Part shown: positions 26,182-35,053 of the stretch, piece after piece
Position numbering within the stretch: the stretch's first letter is position 1
Layout: every line of letters begins with the position of its first letter
NCBI RefSeq assembly: GCF_001294535.1
Contig: NZ_LGIC01000034.1
Coordinates: 1-64,000 of the forward strand
Direction of reading: 5' to 3'
DNA from: Cypionkella psychrotolerans
GTDB taxonomy: Bacteria > Pseudomonadota > Alphaproteobacteria > Rhodobacterales > Rhodobacteraceae
DNA: 64,000 nt
Position numbers and translations under genes: made by a program
The notes under the pieces: model-generated
The model's database searches: none
The model's input: only the letters and a program-made list of their open reading frames with translations
Told to the model about the DNA's origin: nothing

Positions 26182-27386
26182 TTTGTCTCCAGCGCCGCGA
26201 CTGCGGTTTTGATGCGGCTGATCGCTTCGGCCAAAACCGCGTCAGAGGTGGCGGTGGAGATGCGGAAGAACGGCGAGAGGCCATAGGCTGCGCCGGGGAC
26301 GGCAGCGACGCGGGCTTCGGTCAGCAGGTATTGGGTGACGGCAGTGTCGTCGGTAAGGGTTTCGCCTTTGGGCGTGCGCTTTCCGATCAGGCCCGCGCAA
26401 CCGATATAGGCGTAGAACGCGCCTTCGGGCGGGGCGAGGCTCAGGCCAGGGATGGTTTTGATGCCCGTGACGACCAGATCGCGGCGACGTTCAAAGGCGG
26501 TGCGGAACTGGGCGGTGCAATCTTGTGGGCCGGTCAGCGCGGCGAGGGCTGCCGCTTGCATTGGCGCGGCTACCGAGGTGACGGATTGGCTTTGCACGGT
26601 GTTCATCGCTTTGATGAGGGGGGCTGGGCCTGCCGCGTAACCGACACGCCAGCCGGTCATCGCATAGGCTTTCGCCACGCCGTTGACGATCAGGCTGCGG
26701 TCGCGGAGGTCTGGGCAGGCGGCGGCGAAGCTGACGAATTGTCGGCCATCAAACAGGATGTGTTCGTAGATTTCATCCGACAGGATCAGCACTTGCGGGT
26801 GGCGGGCGAGGACTGCGCCCAAGGCCTGCAACTCTGCCGCCGAGTAGACCGCGCCCGAGGGGTTGCCCGGCATGTTCAGAAACAGCCATTTGGTGCGGGG
26901 GGTGATGGCGGCCTCCAGCAGGTCCGGCGTCAGGCGGAAGCCGGTTTCCGCCGGGCACGCGGGGGTGATCGGCACGCCGCCCAGCAGTTTGACCATCTCG
27001 GGGTAGGACACGAAATAGGGGGTCGGCAAGATGGCTTCGTCGCCGGGATTTAGCGTCGCCAGTAGCGCGTTGAAGATGATCTGCTTGGCACCATTGGCGA
27101 CGGTGATTTCATCGGCACTATAGTCCAAGCCGTTCTCGCGCCTGAGTTTTTCCGCCACCGCTGCCCGCAGCGCAGGGGTGCCTGCCGATGCAGTATAGAG
27201 TGTCTCGCCCGCCGCCGCCGCTTTGAACGCCGCTTCCACCACATGCGCGGGGGTTGGGAAATCGGGCTCTCCTAAGCCTAGGTCGATCACGTCGACACCC
27301 TGCGCGCGCAGGGCTTTGGCGGCCATCGACACCGCCATTGAGGCCGAGGGTTTCACCACCGCTAGCCGATCCGCAACGTAATTCAT
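26178..27386 (-). CDS. class I PLP-dependent aminotransferase
   Basis: 402 residues of the aspartate aminotransferase Igamma type. DLGLGEPDFPTP, NMPGNPSGAVYS (Asn contacting PLP), LSDEIYEHI (Asp to pyridine nitrogen), the PLP-binding Lys in NGVAKAYAMTGWRVGY and the C-terminal Arg in FFRISTATS are present. It overlaps hydantoinase-B and the epimerase by four bases each. In this operon it probably converts an amino acid released upstream to its 2-oxo acid. Confidence 0.9.
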   Translation of the reverse strand: MNYVADRLAVVKPSASMAVSMAAKALRAQGVDVIDLGLGEPDFPTPAHVVEAAFKAAAAGETLYTASAGTPALRAAVAEKLRRENGLDYSADEITVANGAKQIIFNALLATLNPGDEAILPTPYFVSYPEMVKLLGGVPITPACPAETGFRLTPDLLEAAITPRTKWLFLNMPGNPSGAVYSAAELQALGAVLARHPQVLILSDEIYEHILFDGRQFVSFAAACPDLRDRSLIVNGVAKAYAMTGWRVGYAAGPAPLIKAMNTVQSQSVTSVAAPMQAAALAALTGPQDCTAQFRTAFERRRDLVVTGIKTIPGLSLAPPEGAFYAYIGCAGLIGKRTPKGETLTDDTAVTQYLLTEARVAAVPGAAYGLSPFFRISTATSDAVLAEAISRIKTAVAALETK

Positions 27387-29017
27387 GGCTTGTTCCCCAA
27401 ATCTTGGCCCGTCACATAACCCTTGGCGGCATCATCCGCCCGCGCATCCGCATTGCGCGCTTCCGGCGCACCGTAGCCGCCGCCACCGGGAAGATGAAGG
27501 ATCAACCGACGCCCCTGCGGCACATGCTGCCAGCCTTTCGGCTTAAGCTGGGTGCCATCATCCAGCGCCACGATGCCAGCCGCCCCTGCCCCGCCGCCGT
27601 CGCGGCCCGCTGCCGGGTGATTGACGCGATCAAACATTGCCGAGAAGTCGAATTCGTGACCCGGTGCAGGTTCGATTTCGATGATCTGCCCCAAGCCGCC
27701 GCGAAACTGGCCATCGCCGCCGGAGTCGGGTCGCAGCTCCTTACGCCAGACCACGATCGGCCCGGTATGCTCGGTCGCCTCAATCGGCATGGTCATCACG
27801 CCGGAGGGGAAGGCGGTGGCGGACAGCCCATCGAGGCTAGGACGCGCGCCCATGCCGCCGGAGTTGAACATCAGGATTTCGGCGCGCCGCCCTTTGGTTC
27901 CGGCGACAGGGCGCACCGACATATGGATATTCCATAGGGCCGCAGCCCCTTCGGCCAGCACCTGCCCCGGCAGGGCTTTCGCCAAAGCGCCCAGCACCAG
28001 ATCGGGCACCATATGGCCGATGACGTGCCGCACAGCGACCGGCGCAGGCCGTGCGGCGTTCAGGATATTTTCGGGCGCGGAAATGGTGAACAGGGCAAGC
28101 GAGGCCCAGTTGTTCGGAATATCGGGGGCGATCACGCATTTCAACGCATAGCAGGCATAGGCCTTGGTGTAGATGATCGGCACGTTGATGCCGTAGCGGC
28201 TGGCGGGATCAGAGCCTGCGAAATCGACGTTAACCTGATCGCCTTTGATCTCGACCTGCGCCACCAGTTTCACGGGGGCGTCATAGCCATCGGTCAAGAG
28301 TTCATTCGTCCAAGCGCCTTGCGGCAAAGCGCGGATACGCTCCAAAGTCGCAGCATGGGTGCGGGAGAAGATGAAATCGCCCAAGGCATTGAGCGAGGTG
28401 AGGCCGATTTCCTGCATCATCGCCACAAGGCGGCGGTGGCCGACATCATTGCAGGCGGCGAGCGAGTAGAAATCGCCCACCACCTGATTGGGTTCGCGCA
28501 CATTGGCGCGCAGCAGGCGCACGAGGTCGGCATTCACCACACCCTTGTCGGCAAATTTCATGATCGGAATCTGGATGCCTTCTTCATAGACCGACTTGGC
28601 ATCCGCGCCAAAGCCCCTGCCCCCGACATCGACCACATGCGCGGTGCAGGCGAAGAAACCGACCAATTCCGCGCCAAGGAACGAGGGCGAAACCATGGTG
28701 ATATCATGCAGATGCCCGGTGCCCTTCCAGGGGTCATTCGTCACATAGGTATCGCCCGCAAACATATTTTCCCGGCCAATTTCCGCGATGAAATGCAGCA
28801 CCGCCTCGGCCATCGTATTCACATGCCCGGGCGTGCCGGTGACAGCCTGCGCCAGCATCCGGCCCTGTGGGCCAAAGACTCCGGCGGACAAATCGCCCGC
28901 TTCCCGCACGCTAGTGGAAAATGCCGTGCGCAACAGGGTCAGCGCCTGTTCCTCAACCACCGAGATCAGGCGGTTCCACATCACCTGCATCCGAATATCG
29001 CGGGTCTGGTCACTCAT
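27383..29017 (-). CDS. hyuB: hydantoinase B/5-oxoprolinase subunit B
   Basis: 544 residues of the HyuB/OplaB family, which with HyuA forms an ATP-dependent lactam or hydantoin hydrolase. Typical segments include the N-terminal SVVEEQALTLLRTAFSTSVRE, DTYVTNDPWKGTGHLHD, and the Gly-rich C-terminus LHLPGGGGYGAPEARN. Four-base overlaps tie it to HyuA upstream and the aminotransferase downstream. The true substrate (5-oxoproline, hydantoin, N-methylhydantoin, acetophenone-like) cannot be told from the sequence. Confidence 0.88.
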   Translation of the reverse strand: MSDQTRDIRMQVMWNRLISVVEEQALTLLRTAFSTSVREAGDLSAGVFGPQGRMLAQAVTGTPGHVNTMAEAVLHFIAEIGRENMFAGDTYVTNDPWKGTGHLHDITMVSPSFLGAELVGFFACTAHVVDVGGRGFGADAKSVYEEGIQIPIMKFADKGVVNADLVRLLRANVREPNQVVGDFYSLAACNDVGHRRLVAMMQEIGLTSLNALGDFIFSRTHAATLERIRALPQGAWTNELLTDGYDAPVKLVAQVEIKGDQVNVDFAGSDPASRYGINVPIIYTKAYACYALKCVIAPDIPNNWASLALFTISAPENILNAARPAPVAVRHVIGHMVPDLVLGALAKALPGQVLAEGAAALWNIHMSVRPVAGTKGRRAEILMFNSGGMGARPSLDGLSATAFPSGVMTMPIEATEHTGPIVVWRKELRPDSGGDGQFRGGLGQIIEIEPAPGHEFDFSAMFDRVNHPAAGRDGGGAGAAGIVALDDGTQLKPKGWQHVPQGRRLILHLPGGGGYGAPEARNADARADDAAKGYVTGQDLGNKP

Positions 29018-31101
29018 CGCGCACCCCCTTTGCGGCTCAACAGCAAGCTGCCGTCACTTTGCATCACCACGTCGAAAGGCGCGGTGACGACGGTGGAGGT
29101 TTCACGTTCGACAATCACCGCCGGGCCTTGCACGCGCGCTCCGGGGCGCAAGTCCCTGCGATCTATGATTGCGGTCTCCATGAACTCCCCCCGAGACGGG
29201 TCGAACACCGGACGTGAGAGTTTGCGCCCAACCTCCGACCCGCCCGAGATGAGTGCGATCTGGTCAGGCGCAGCACGCTGGTCTTGCGCCTTGACCGACC
29301 ATGTGACGATTTCAATTTCCAAGCCATCCAGACCCTCAATCGCCCGACCAAAGAACCGCGCGTAATTCTCGCAGAACTTTTCGCGCAGCATGTCGGCATC
29401 AGCATCGGTAAAATTGCGGTCCGGCAGCGTGACGGGAATCTCCCACCCCTGCCCGACATAGCGCATGAACGCCGTGATCTCGCACTGGATCGCAGCGCTG
29501 GTGCCTGCGCGCACGAAACCCGTCGCCGTAGCCTTCAACCCCACGATCAAGGCGTTCACCGCCGCCGCCTGAAACGCCGCCAGCCGCAGGATATGCGAGG
29601 CCAAAGCCTCATAGCCAAATGGGGCTTTCAGGAAGCCGATGGCGGAACCAACCCCCGCACCGACCGGGATCAGGCATTGGTCGATGCCCAGTTTCTCGCA
29701 GAGGCGGGCGGCGTGCAGGGGGGCGGCACCACCGAAAGCGATCATCACATTGTCCGAGATATTCTTGCCGTTTTCCACCGCATGAACGCGGGCGGCGTTG
29801 GCCATATTCTCATCGACCACCTCGCAGATGCCAAAGGCGGCAGAGGTGGCGTCGAGGTTGAGTTTGTCGCCGACATCGCGCAGGATTGCGCCACTTGCAG
29901 CATCGGTGGAAAGCCTGATCGCGCCGCCTGCGAAGTTATCGGCATCAAGTTTGCCCAGCACCAAATCAGCATCTGTGATCGCGGGATGCACCCCCCCGCG
30001 CTGGTAACATGCGGGCCCCGGCTCTGACCCTGCCGACTCTGGCCCGGTCTGAATCCGCCCCATCGCATCGACCCACGCCAGAGAACCGCCCCCCGCGCCG
30101 ATCTCGATCATCTCGATCACCGGGATCGAAATCGGCATCCCGGAACCTTTGGCAAAGCGATAGGTCCGCGCCACCTCAAAGCTGCGGGCGGTTTTGGGGG
30201 CGTAGTCTTCGATCAGGCAAATCTTCGCGGTGGTGCCGCCCATGTCATAGCTGACGACCTTTTGCAGCCCGAACCTTTGCGCCACATCGGCGGCGAAAAT
30301 CGCGCCCCCGGCTGGGCCGCTTTCGACCAAGCGCACCGGGAATTCTGAGGCGGTTTCCACAGAAATCAAACCGCCGCCCGAGTGGATCATGAACACCGGG
30401 CAACCCGCGCCCAAAGCCTTCAGCCGCGCCTGCAACCGGGTCAGATAATCCGCCATTTGCGGGCGGACATAGGCATTGGCGCAGACGGTGTTGAAGCGTT
30501 CAAACTCGCGCATTTGCGGCGAGACTTCGGCGGAAATGCTGATCGGAACTGCGACCTTCGCCGCAATTATCTCCCGCGCCCGCTGCTCATGTGCGGGGTT
30601 CATGTAGGAATGAATGAAGCCAATCGCCACTGCGCCAAAGCCAGCGTCGGCGATGTGATCTGCCAAAGTTTCTAGGGCTGCTTCGTCGAGCGGGGCGAGC
30701 TCCTGCCCCTGTGCGCCGATGCGGCCCCGTATGGCAAAACGATCCTCACGCGGGATCAGTGGTTTGGGCAGAACCATGTTCAGATCATACTGCGCAAAGC
30801 GATTTTCCGTGCGCATTTCAATGACATCGCGGAAACCTTCGGTGGTGACAAAGGCGGTCTTTGCCCCCCGGCGTTCGATCAAGGCGTTGGTCGCCAAAGT
30901 GGTGCCGTGGATCACGATATCTAGATCGGCGAGGGTAATTTCGGCCTCAGCCAGCACCACGTCGATGCCGTCAAGGATGGCTTGTTCCGGGGCTGCGTAG
31001 TTGGTCAGCACTTTGGTCGAGAACATCCGGCCCCGACATTCCAGCGCAATATCGGTGAAGGTGCCGCCGATGTCCGCGCCCAAACGGATGGGCGCGCTCA
31101 T
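29014..31101 (-). CDS. hyuA: hydantoinase A/5-oxoprolinase subunit A
   Basis: 695 residues. The N-terminal ASKHA-type phosphate motif is GADIGGTFTDIALE; VIHGTTLATNALIERRGAKT, a second nucleotide motif in VVSYDMGGTTAKICLIEDY, and GPESAGSEPGPACYQRGG are HyuA signatures. The protein uses ATP to activate the ring carbonyl before HyuB-assisted hydrolysis. It overlaps the TPP enzyme stop and the HyuB start by four bases each. Confidence 0.9.
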   Translation of the reverse strand: MSAPIRLGADIGGTFTDIALECRGRMFSTKVLTNYAAPEQAILDGIDVVLAEAEITLADLDIVIHGTTLATNALIERRGAKTAFVTTEGFRDVIEMRTENRFAQYDLNMVLPKPLIPREDRFAIRGRIGAQGQELAPLDEAALETLADHIADAGFGAVAIGFIHSYMNPAHEQRAREIIAAKVAVPISISAEVSPQMREFERFNTVCANAYVRPQMADYLTRLQARLKALGAGCPVFMIHSGGGLISVETASEFPVRLVESGPAGGAIFAADVAQRFGLQKVVSYDMGGTTAKICLIEDYAPKTARSFEVARTYRFAKGSGMPISIPVIEMIEIGAGGGSLAWVDAMGRIQTGPESAGSEPGPACYQRGGVHPAITDADLVLGKLDADNFAGGAIRLSTDAASGAILRDVGDKLNLDATSAAFGICEVVDENMANAARVHAVENGKNISDNVMIAFGGAAPLHAARLCEKLGIDQCLIPVGAGVGSAIGFLKAPFGYEALASHILRLAAFQAAAVNALIVGLKATATGFVRAGTSAAIQCEITAFMRYVGQGWEIPVTLPDRNFTDADADMLREKFCENYARFFGRAIEGLDGLEIEIVTWSVKAQDQRAAPDQIALISGGSEVGRKLSRPVFDPSRGEFMETAIIDRRDLRPGARVQGPAVIVERETSTVVTAPFDVVMQSDGSLLLSRKGGAR

Positions 31102-32756
31102 GCCTTGGCCGCCTGCGCTGCGGCGCGCATTTGGGATAGGGTTTGGCGCGGGGTGATGGCTTCGGGGGATACGTTGAGGTCCAGCACCGCGCCTGAGTCC
31201 GAGGCCAAGGCGCGGGCAAAGGCGGCGGCGAAATCCTCAGTGCGCTCTACCCGTTCGGCGTGGAAACCGTAGGCGCGGGCGAGGGCTGCAAAGTCGGGGT
31301 TCACCATCGTGGTGCCAGAAACCCGCGCCGGGTAGTGGCGTTCCTGATGGGCGCGAATGGTGCCGTAGATGCCGTTATTGACGATCAGAATGATCGGCTG
31401 CGCGTCTGCTTGGGCGGCGGTGGCGAGCTCTTGGCAGTTCATTTGAAAATCGCCGTCTCCGGCAAAACAGACCACACGGCGGGCGGGATAGGCCACCTTG
31501 GCGGCAATCGCCGCAGGCACACCGTAGCCCATAGCACCCGATTGCGGGGCAAGCAGGCGGGCATTTTTTCCGAATTTGAAAAACTTATTCGGCCAGACCG
31601 TGAAATTCCCCGCGCCATTGGTCAGGATCACATCTTCGGGCAGGATTTCGCGCAAATGAGCGGTGACGGCGACCATATCCACCGGGGAGGGCTGGGCGGG
31701 GGCATTGAAGCTGGCCTCGTAGGCTGCGCGGGCGTTGCTGCGCCAGTCGGACCATGCGCCTTGCAGCGGGGTGAGGGTGCTGGCGAAGGCGTTGGGGCCG
31801 GAGTGGATGCCGATAACTGGCTGATAAATCTTGCCGATTTCACGATCAGATCCATGCACATGGATCAATTTCTGCACTGGGTTCGGCACCGAAAGCAGGG
31901 TGTAACCATCGGTTGTCATCTCACCAAACCGCACGTTGATCGCGAGGATTACATCGGCGTCGCAGATCAGGGCTTTGGCATGGGGCAGCATCCCGACGCT
32001 CGCTTCACCCGTGAAGACGGGGGAAAAGTTGTCGAACTGATCCTGAAACCGGAAGGCGGCCAGCACGGGAATATCCGAGGTTTCTGCGAAATGCTGCAAG
32101 GCGGCGCGGCCTGTATCCGTCCAGTTGGTGCCGCCCATCAGGATCAGCGGCCGCTGCGCGGATGCAAGCAGGGCGAGGGTTTCAGCGATGGTGTCGGGAG
32201 ACGCTGCAGGTTCCGCGATACGCGCGGGGGCGGTCAGCGGCGGGGTGTCGGTCAGGCTGGTCAGCATATCCTCGGGCAGTGCGATCACCACCGGGCCGGG
32301 GCGGCCTGTGGTGGCAGTGACCCAAGCGCGGGCGAGAATTTCGGGGATACGCTCGACCCGGTCAATCTCAACCGCCCATTTAGCCATCGTGCCGAACACC
32401 GCACGGTAGTCGAGTTCCTGAAACGCCTCGCGCCCCTTCATGTCGGTGCCAACCTGGCCGACGAACAGGATCATCGGTGATGAATCTTGCATCGCAGTAT
32501 GCACGCCGATCGAGGCATTGGTCGCCCCCGGCCCGCGTGTGACCATGCAGATGCCGGGCGTTCCGGTCAGCTTGCCGTAGGCCGAAGCCATGAAAGCCGC
32601 ACCGCCTTCGTTGCGGCAGAGGATGAAATCAAGCTGGCCTTGGGTGTCGTGCAGAGCGTCCAACACCGCAAGATAGCTTTCACCGGGAACGCCGAAGGCC
32701 TTGGATGCGCCCAAGGCAACCAAAGAGGAAACCAGTAACTGCCCGCCGTTTTGCAT
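31098..32756 (-). CDS. thiamine diphosphate-dependent enzyme (acetolactate synthase/decarboxylase type), first gene of the leftward operon
   Basis: 552 residues with three ThDP-enzyme domains. The catalytic Glu is in CRNEGGAAFMASAYGKLTG; the central domain carries ILMGGTNWTDTG; the metal/ThDP motif GDGDFQMNCQELATAAQ ends in VNNGIYG. It could be a decarboxylase or a C-C ligase acting on the 2-oxo acid made by the aminotransferase. I chose the ATG at 32756 (AAGGGGCGG upstream) over a longer frame. It is the promoter-proximal member of the nine-gene unit. Confidence 0.87.
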   Translation of the reverse strand: MQNGGQLLVSSLVALGASKAFGVPGESYLAVLDALHDTQGQLDFILCRNEGGAAFMASAYGKLTGTPGICMVTRGPGATNASIGVHTAMQDSSPMILFVGQVGTDMKGREAFQELDYRAVFGTMAKWAVEIDRVERIPEILARAWVTATTGRPGPVVIALPEDMLTSLTDTPPLTAPARIAEPAASPDTIAETLALLASAQRPLILMGGTNWTDTGRAALQHFAETSDIPVLAAFRFQDQFDNFSPVFTGEASVGMLPHAKALICDADVILAINVRFGEMTTDGYTLLSVPNPVQKLIHVHGSDREIGKIYQPVIGIHSGPNAFASTLTPLQGAWSDWRSNARAAYEASFNAPAQPSPVDMVAVTAHLREILPEDVILTNGAGNFTVWPNKFFKFGKNARLLAPQSGAMGYGVPAAIAAKVAYPARRVVCFAGDGDFQMNCQELATAAQADAQPIILIVNNGIYGTIRAHQERHYPARVSGTTMVNPDFAALARAYGFHAERVERTEDFAAAFARALASDSGAVLDLNVSPEAITPRQTLSQMRAAAQAAKA

Positions 32757-32832
32757 CGCCCGCCCCTTGATCACTTGGGTGTATCCTGCGCTGGCGCGGG
32801 GCAAAGGGAAATCAAGAAGTGTAAGCGATTGG

Positions 32833-32923
32833 CAAGTTTTACTTGTCCATATGCACTCGACCCGATGGCGTACCGCCGGATCAAATCGGTATCGAAACGC
32901 AAGTAAGTCTTAACAAAGACTTA
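32833..32923. promoter_or_regulatory. upstream region of the nine-gene operon with two inverted repeats
   Basis: CAAGT-TTT-ACTTG (32833-32845) and TAAGTCTT-AACA-AAGACTTA (32904-32923) are perfect inverted repeats in an A+T-richer patch upstream of the ThDP gene. Both share an AAGT/ACTT element. They are candidate regulator sites. I could not place a confident -35/-10 pair. Confidence 0.45.
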
Positions 32924-32962
32924 AAACGCCCGCCCTAACCATATGATTCCAAAAGCATAAAA

Positions 32963-32983
32963 AAGGTCCCGAGTTGGGACCTT
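32963..32983 (-). terminator. rho-independent terminator after the DUF779 gene
   Basis: On the minus strand AAGGTCCC-AACTC-GGGACCTT is followed directly by TTTTTATGCTTTT. The perfect 8-bp stem with a T-rich tail lies eight bases beyond the DUF779 stop, ending the aldehyde dehydrogenase transcript. Confidence 0.85.
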
Positions 32984-32990
32984 GGCAAAA

Positions 32991-33332
32991 TCAAATCGCA
33001 CAGACCTCGGACCGCGTTAGAAACCTTTGCTCGCGCCCATTGTCCAAGCTGAACATGCCACCCCGGCCCTTGACCACATCAATGATCAGATCGGTGTGCT
33101 TCCACAGCTCAAACTGGCTGCCCGAGATGTAGAACGGCATCCCGCCAATCTCGCCCAGTTTCACATCGCGATCCCCCAGCAGGAAATCGCCCTGCGGGTA
33201 GCACATCGGGGATGAGCCATCACAGCAGCCACCCGATTGATGAAACATCACCGGGCCGTGGTCGGCGACAATCTCAGCCAGCAGTTGCAGGGCCGCAGGC
33301 GTGGCGGTGACTTTATCGAGAACCTCAGTCAT
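32991..33332 (-). CDS. DUF779 domain protein
   Basis: 113 residues. The family signature is visible: PVMFHQSGGCCDGSSPMCY with a Cys pair and a third Cys that may bind metal or be redox-active, then LGEIGGMPFYISGSQFE and the WKHTDLIIDVV stretch. DUF779 genes commonly follow acetaldehyde dehydrogenase genes, as here (51 bases downstream), and a partner or maturation role is suspected but unproven. Confidence 0.88.
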   Translation of the reverse strand: MTEVLDKVTATPAALQLLAEIVADHGPVMFHQSGGCCDGSSPMCYPQGDFLLGDRDVKLGEIGGMPFYISGSQFELWKHTDLIIDVVKGRGGMFSLDNGREQRFLTRSEVCAI

Positions 33333-33383
33333 ATCAGCCTCCCGGCAGGATGTGGGCGCGAGGCGAACCTCGCGCCCGATTGA

Positions 33384-34901
33384 TCAGAAGAAGCCTAGCT
33401 TCTTGGGAGAGTAGCTGACCAACATATTTTTCGTCTGCTGGTAGTGATCCAGCATCATCTTGTGGTTTTCGCGCCCGATGCCGGACTGCTTATAGCCGCC
33501 GAAGGCCGCATGGGCGGGATAGGCGTGGTAGCAGTTGGTCCAGACCCGGCCTGCTTGCACGGCGCGGCCAAAGCGGTAGCAGGTGTTGGCCGAGCGGCTC
33601 CATACGCCTGCGCCCAGACCGTAGAGGGTGTCGTTGGCGATGCTGAGGGCTTCGTCGTCGTCTTTGAAGGTGGTGACAGAAACCACCGGGCCAAAGATCT
33701 CCTCTTGGAATACCCGCATCTTGTTGTTGCCCTTGAACACGGTTGGCTGCATGTAGAAGCCGCCTGCAAGGCCCCCCTGCATTTCACGGCGTGCGCCACC
33801 GGCCAGCACCTGCGCGCCTTCTTGGCGGCCGATGTCCATGTAGGACAGGATTTTCTCCAACTGTTCCGAAGACGCCTGCGCGCCGATCATCGTGGTGGGA
33901 TCCAGCGGGTCGCCTGCGGTGATCGCGGCCACGCGCTTCAGGGCTTTTTCCATGAATTGATCATAGATCGACTCGTGGATCAAAGCGCGCGACGGGCAGG
34001 TGCAAACCTCACCTTGGTTCAGCGCGAACATCACAAAGCCTTCGATGGCTTTGTCGAAGTAATCGTCATCCTCGGCGCAGACGTCTTTGAAGAAAATGTT
34101 GGGGGATTTGCCGCCGAGTTCCAGCGTGACCGGGATCAGGTTCTGGCTGGCGTATTGCATGATCAGGCGGCCAGTGGTGGTTTCACCCGTAAAGGCGATC
34201 TTGGCGATGCGGTTGCTGGAGGCCAGCGGTTTACCTGCCTCAAGGCCAAAGCCGTTGACGATGTTCAACACGCCGGGCGGTAGCAGGTCGGCGACCAGTT
34301 CGGCGAAAACGAGGATCGAGGCCGGGGTTTGCTCCGCCGGTTTCAGCACGACGCAGTTGCCTGCGGCCAGCGCCGGGGCAAGTTTCCAGACCGCCATCAG
34401 CAGCGGGAAGTTCCACGGGATGATCTGGCCGACAACGCCCAAGGGTTCGTGGAAGTGGTAGGCGACGGTGTCGTGATCAATCTCGGACAGGCTGCCTTCC
34501 TGTGCGCGGATAGCGCCTGCGAAGTAGCGGAAGTGGTCGATGGCCAAGGGCAGGTCGGCGTGTGTCGTCTCACGGATCGGCTTGCCGTTATCCCAAGTTT
34601 CGGCCAGCGCCAGCAGGCCAAGGTTCTGCTCCATCACATCGGCGATCTTGTTCAGGATCACCGCGCGGGTGGCGACCGAGGAATTGCCCCACGCGGTCTT
34701 CGCTGCATGGGCGGCGTCGAGGGCTGCCTCAATATCCGCCGCTTCGGACCGCGCGATTTTGCAGATCACTTCGCCGGTGATCGGCGAGGTATTGTCAAAG
34801 GTTTTGCCCGATTGGGCAGGCACCCATTTGCCGCCGATAAAGTTGCCATAGGTCGCCTTGAACGGCGATTTAGACGTGCGGAAATGCTCCACCATGTTCA
34901 T
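33384..34901 (-). CDS. aldehyde dehydrogenase, AcoD/ExaC type
   Basis: NAD-dependent ALDH of 505 residues. The catalytic Cys is in [13 protein letters not shown], the general-base Glu in [11 protein letters not shown], and the cofactor region in [15 protein letters not shown] and [11 protein letters not shown]. Length and C-terminus ([10 protein letters not shown]) match the acetaldehyde dehydrogenases induced during ethanol or acetoin growth. GGGAGGA precedes the ATG. An AcoR-like regulator and a TGTCGCA palindrome lie just upstream, and DUF779 follows, which fits alcohol/acetaldehyde use. Confidence 0.92.
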   Translation of the reverse strand: MNMVEHFRTSKSPFKATYGNFIGGKWVPAQSGKTFDNTSPITGEVICKIARSEAADIEAALDAAHAAKTAWGNSSVATRAVILNKIADVMEQNLGLLALAETWDNGKPIRETTHADLPLAIDHFRYFAGAIRAQEGSLSEIDHDTVAYHFHEPLGVVGQIIPWNFPLLMAVWKLAPALAAGNCVVLKPAEQTPASILVFAELVADLLPPGVLNIVNGFGLEAGKPLASSNRIAKIAFTGETTTGRLIMQYASQNLIPVTLELGGKSPNIFFKDVCAEDDDYFDKAIEGFVMFALNQGEVCTCPSRALIHESIYDQFMEKALKRVAAITAGDPLDPTTMIGAQASSEQLEKILSYMDIGRQEGAQVLAGGARREMQGGLAGGFYMQPTVFKGNNKMRVFQEEIFGPVVSVTTFKDDDEALSIANDTLYGLGAGVWSRSANTCYRFGRAVQAGRVWTNCYHAYPAHAAFGGYKQSGIGRENHKMMLDHYQQTKNMLVSYSPKKLGFF

Positions 34902-35007
34902 TGCTAGTCCTCCCAGACTGTGCGGCCGCCTCCTCGCGGCACTGGACTCAGGCTGCGCCTTTGGGCGGCGTCTGTCAGCAGGGGGGGAAGGGGATGTTCG
35001 GCGAAGT

Positions 35008-35025
35008 TGTCGCAGCGTTGCGACA
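35008..35025. promoter_or_regulatory. TGTCGCA-GCGT-TGCGACA activator site
   Basis: Perfect 7-bp inverted repeat about 115 bases upstream of the aldehyde dehydrogenase ATG and just after the AcoR-like stop. AcoR/ActR-type regulators are known to use TGTCGC-type palindromes as upstream activating sites. I found no matching sigma-54 -24/-12 pair in between. Confidence 0.7.
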
Positions 35026-35053
35026 GGTAGAAGGAAAACCTAGAGCAAGAGCG

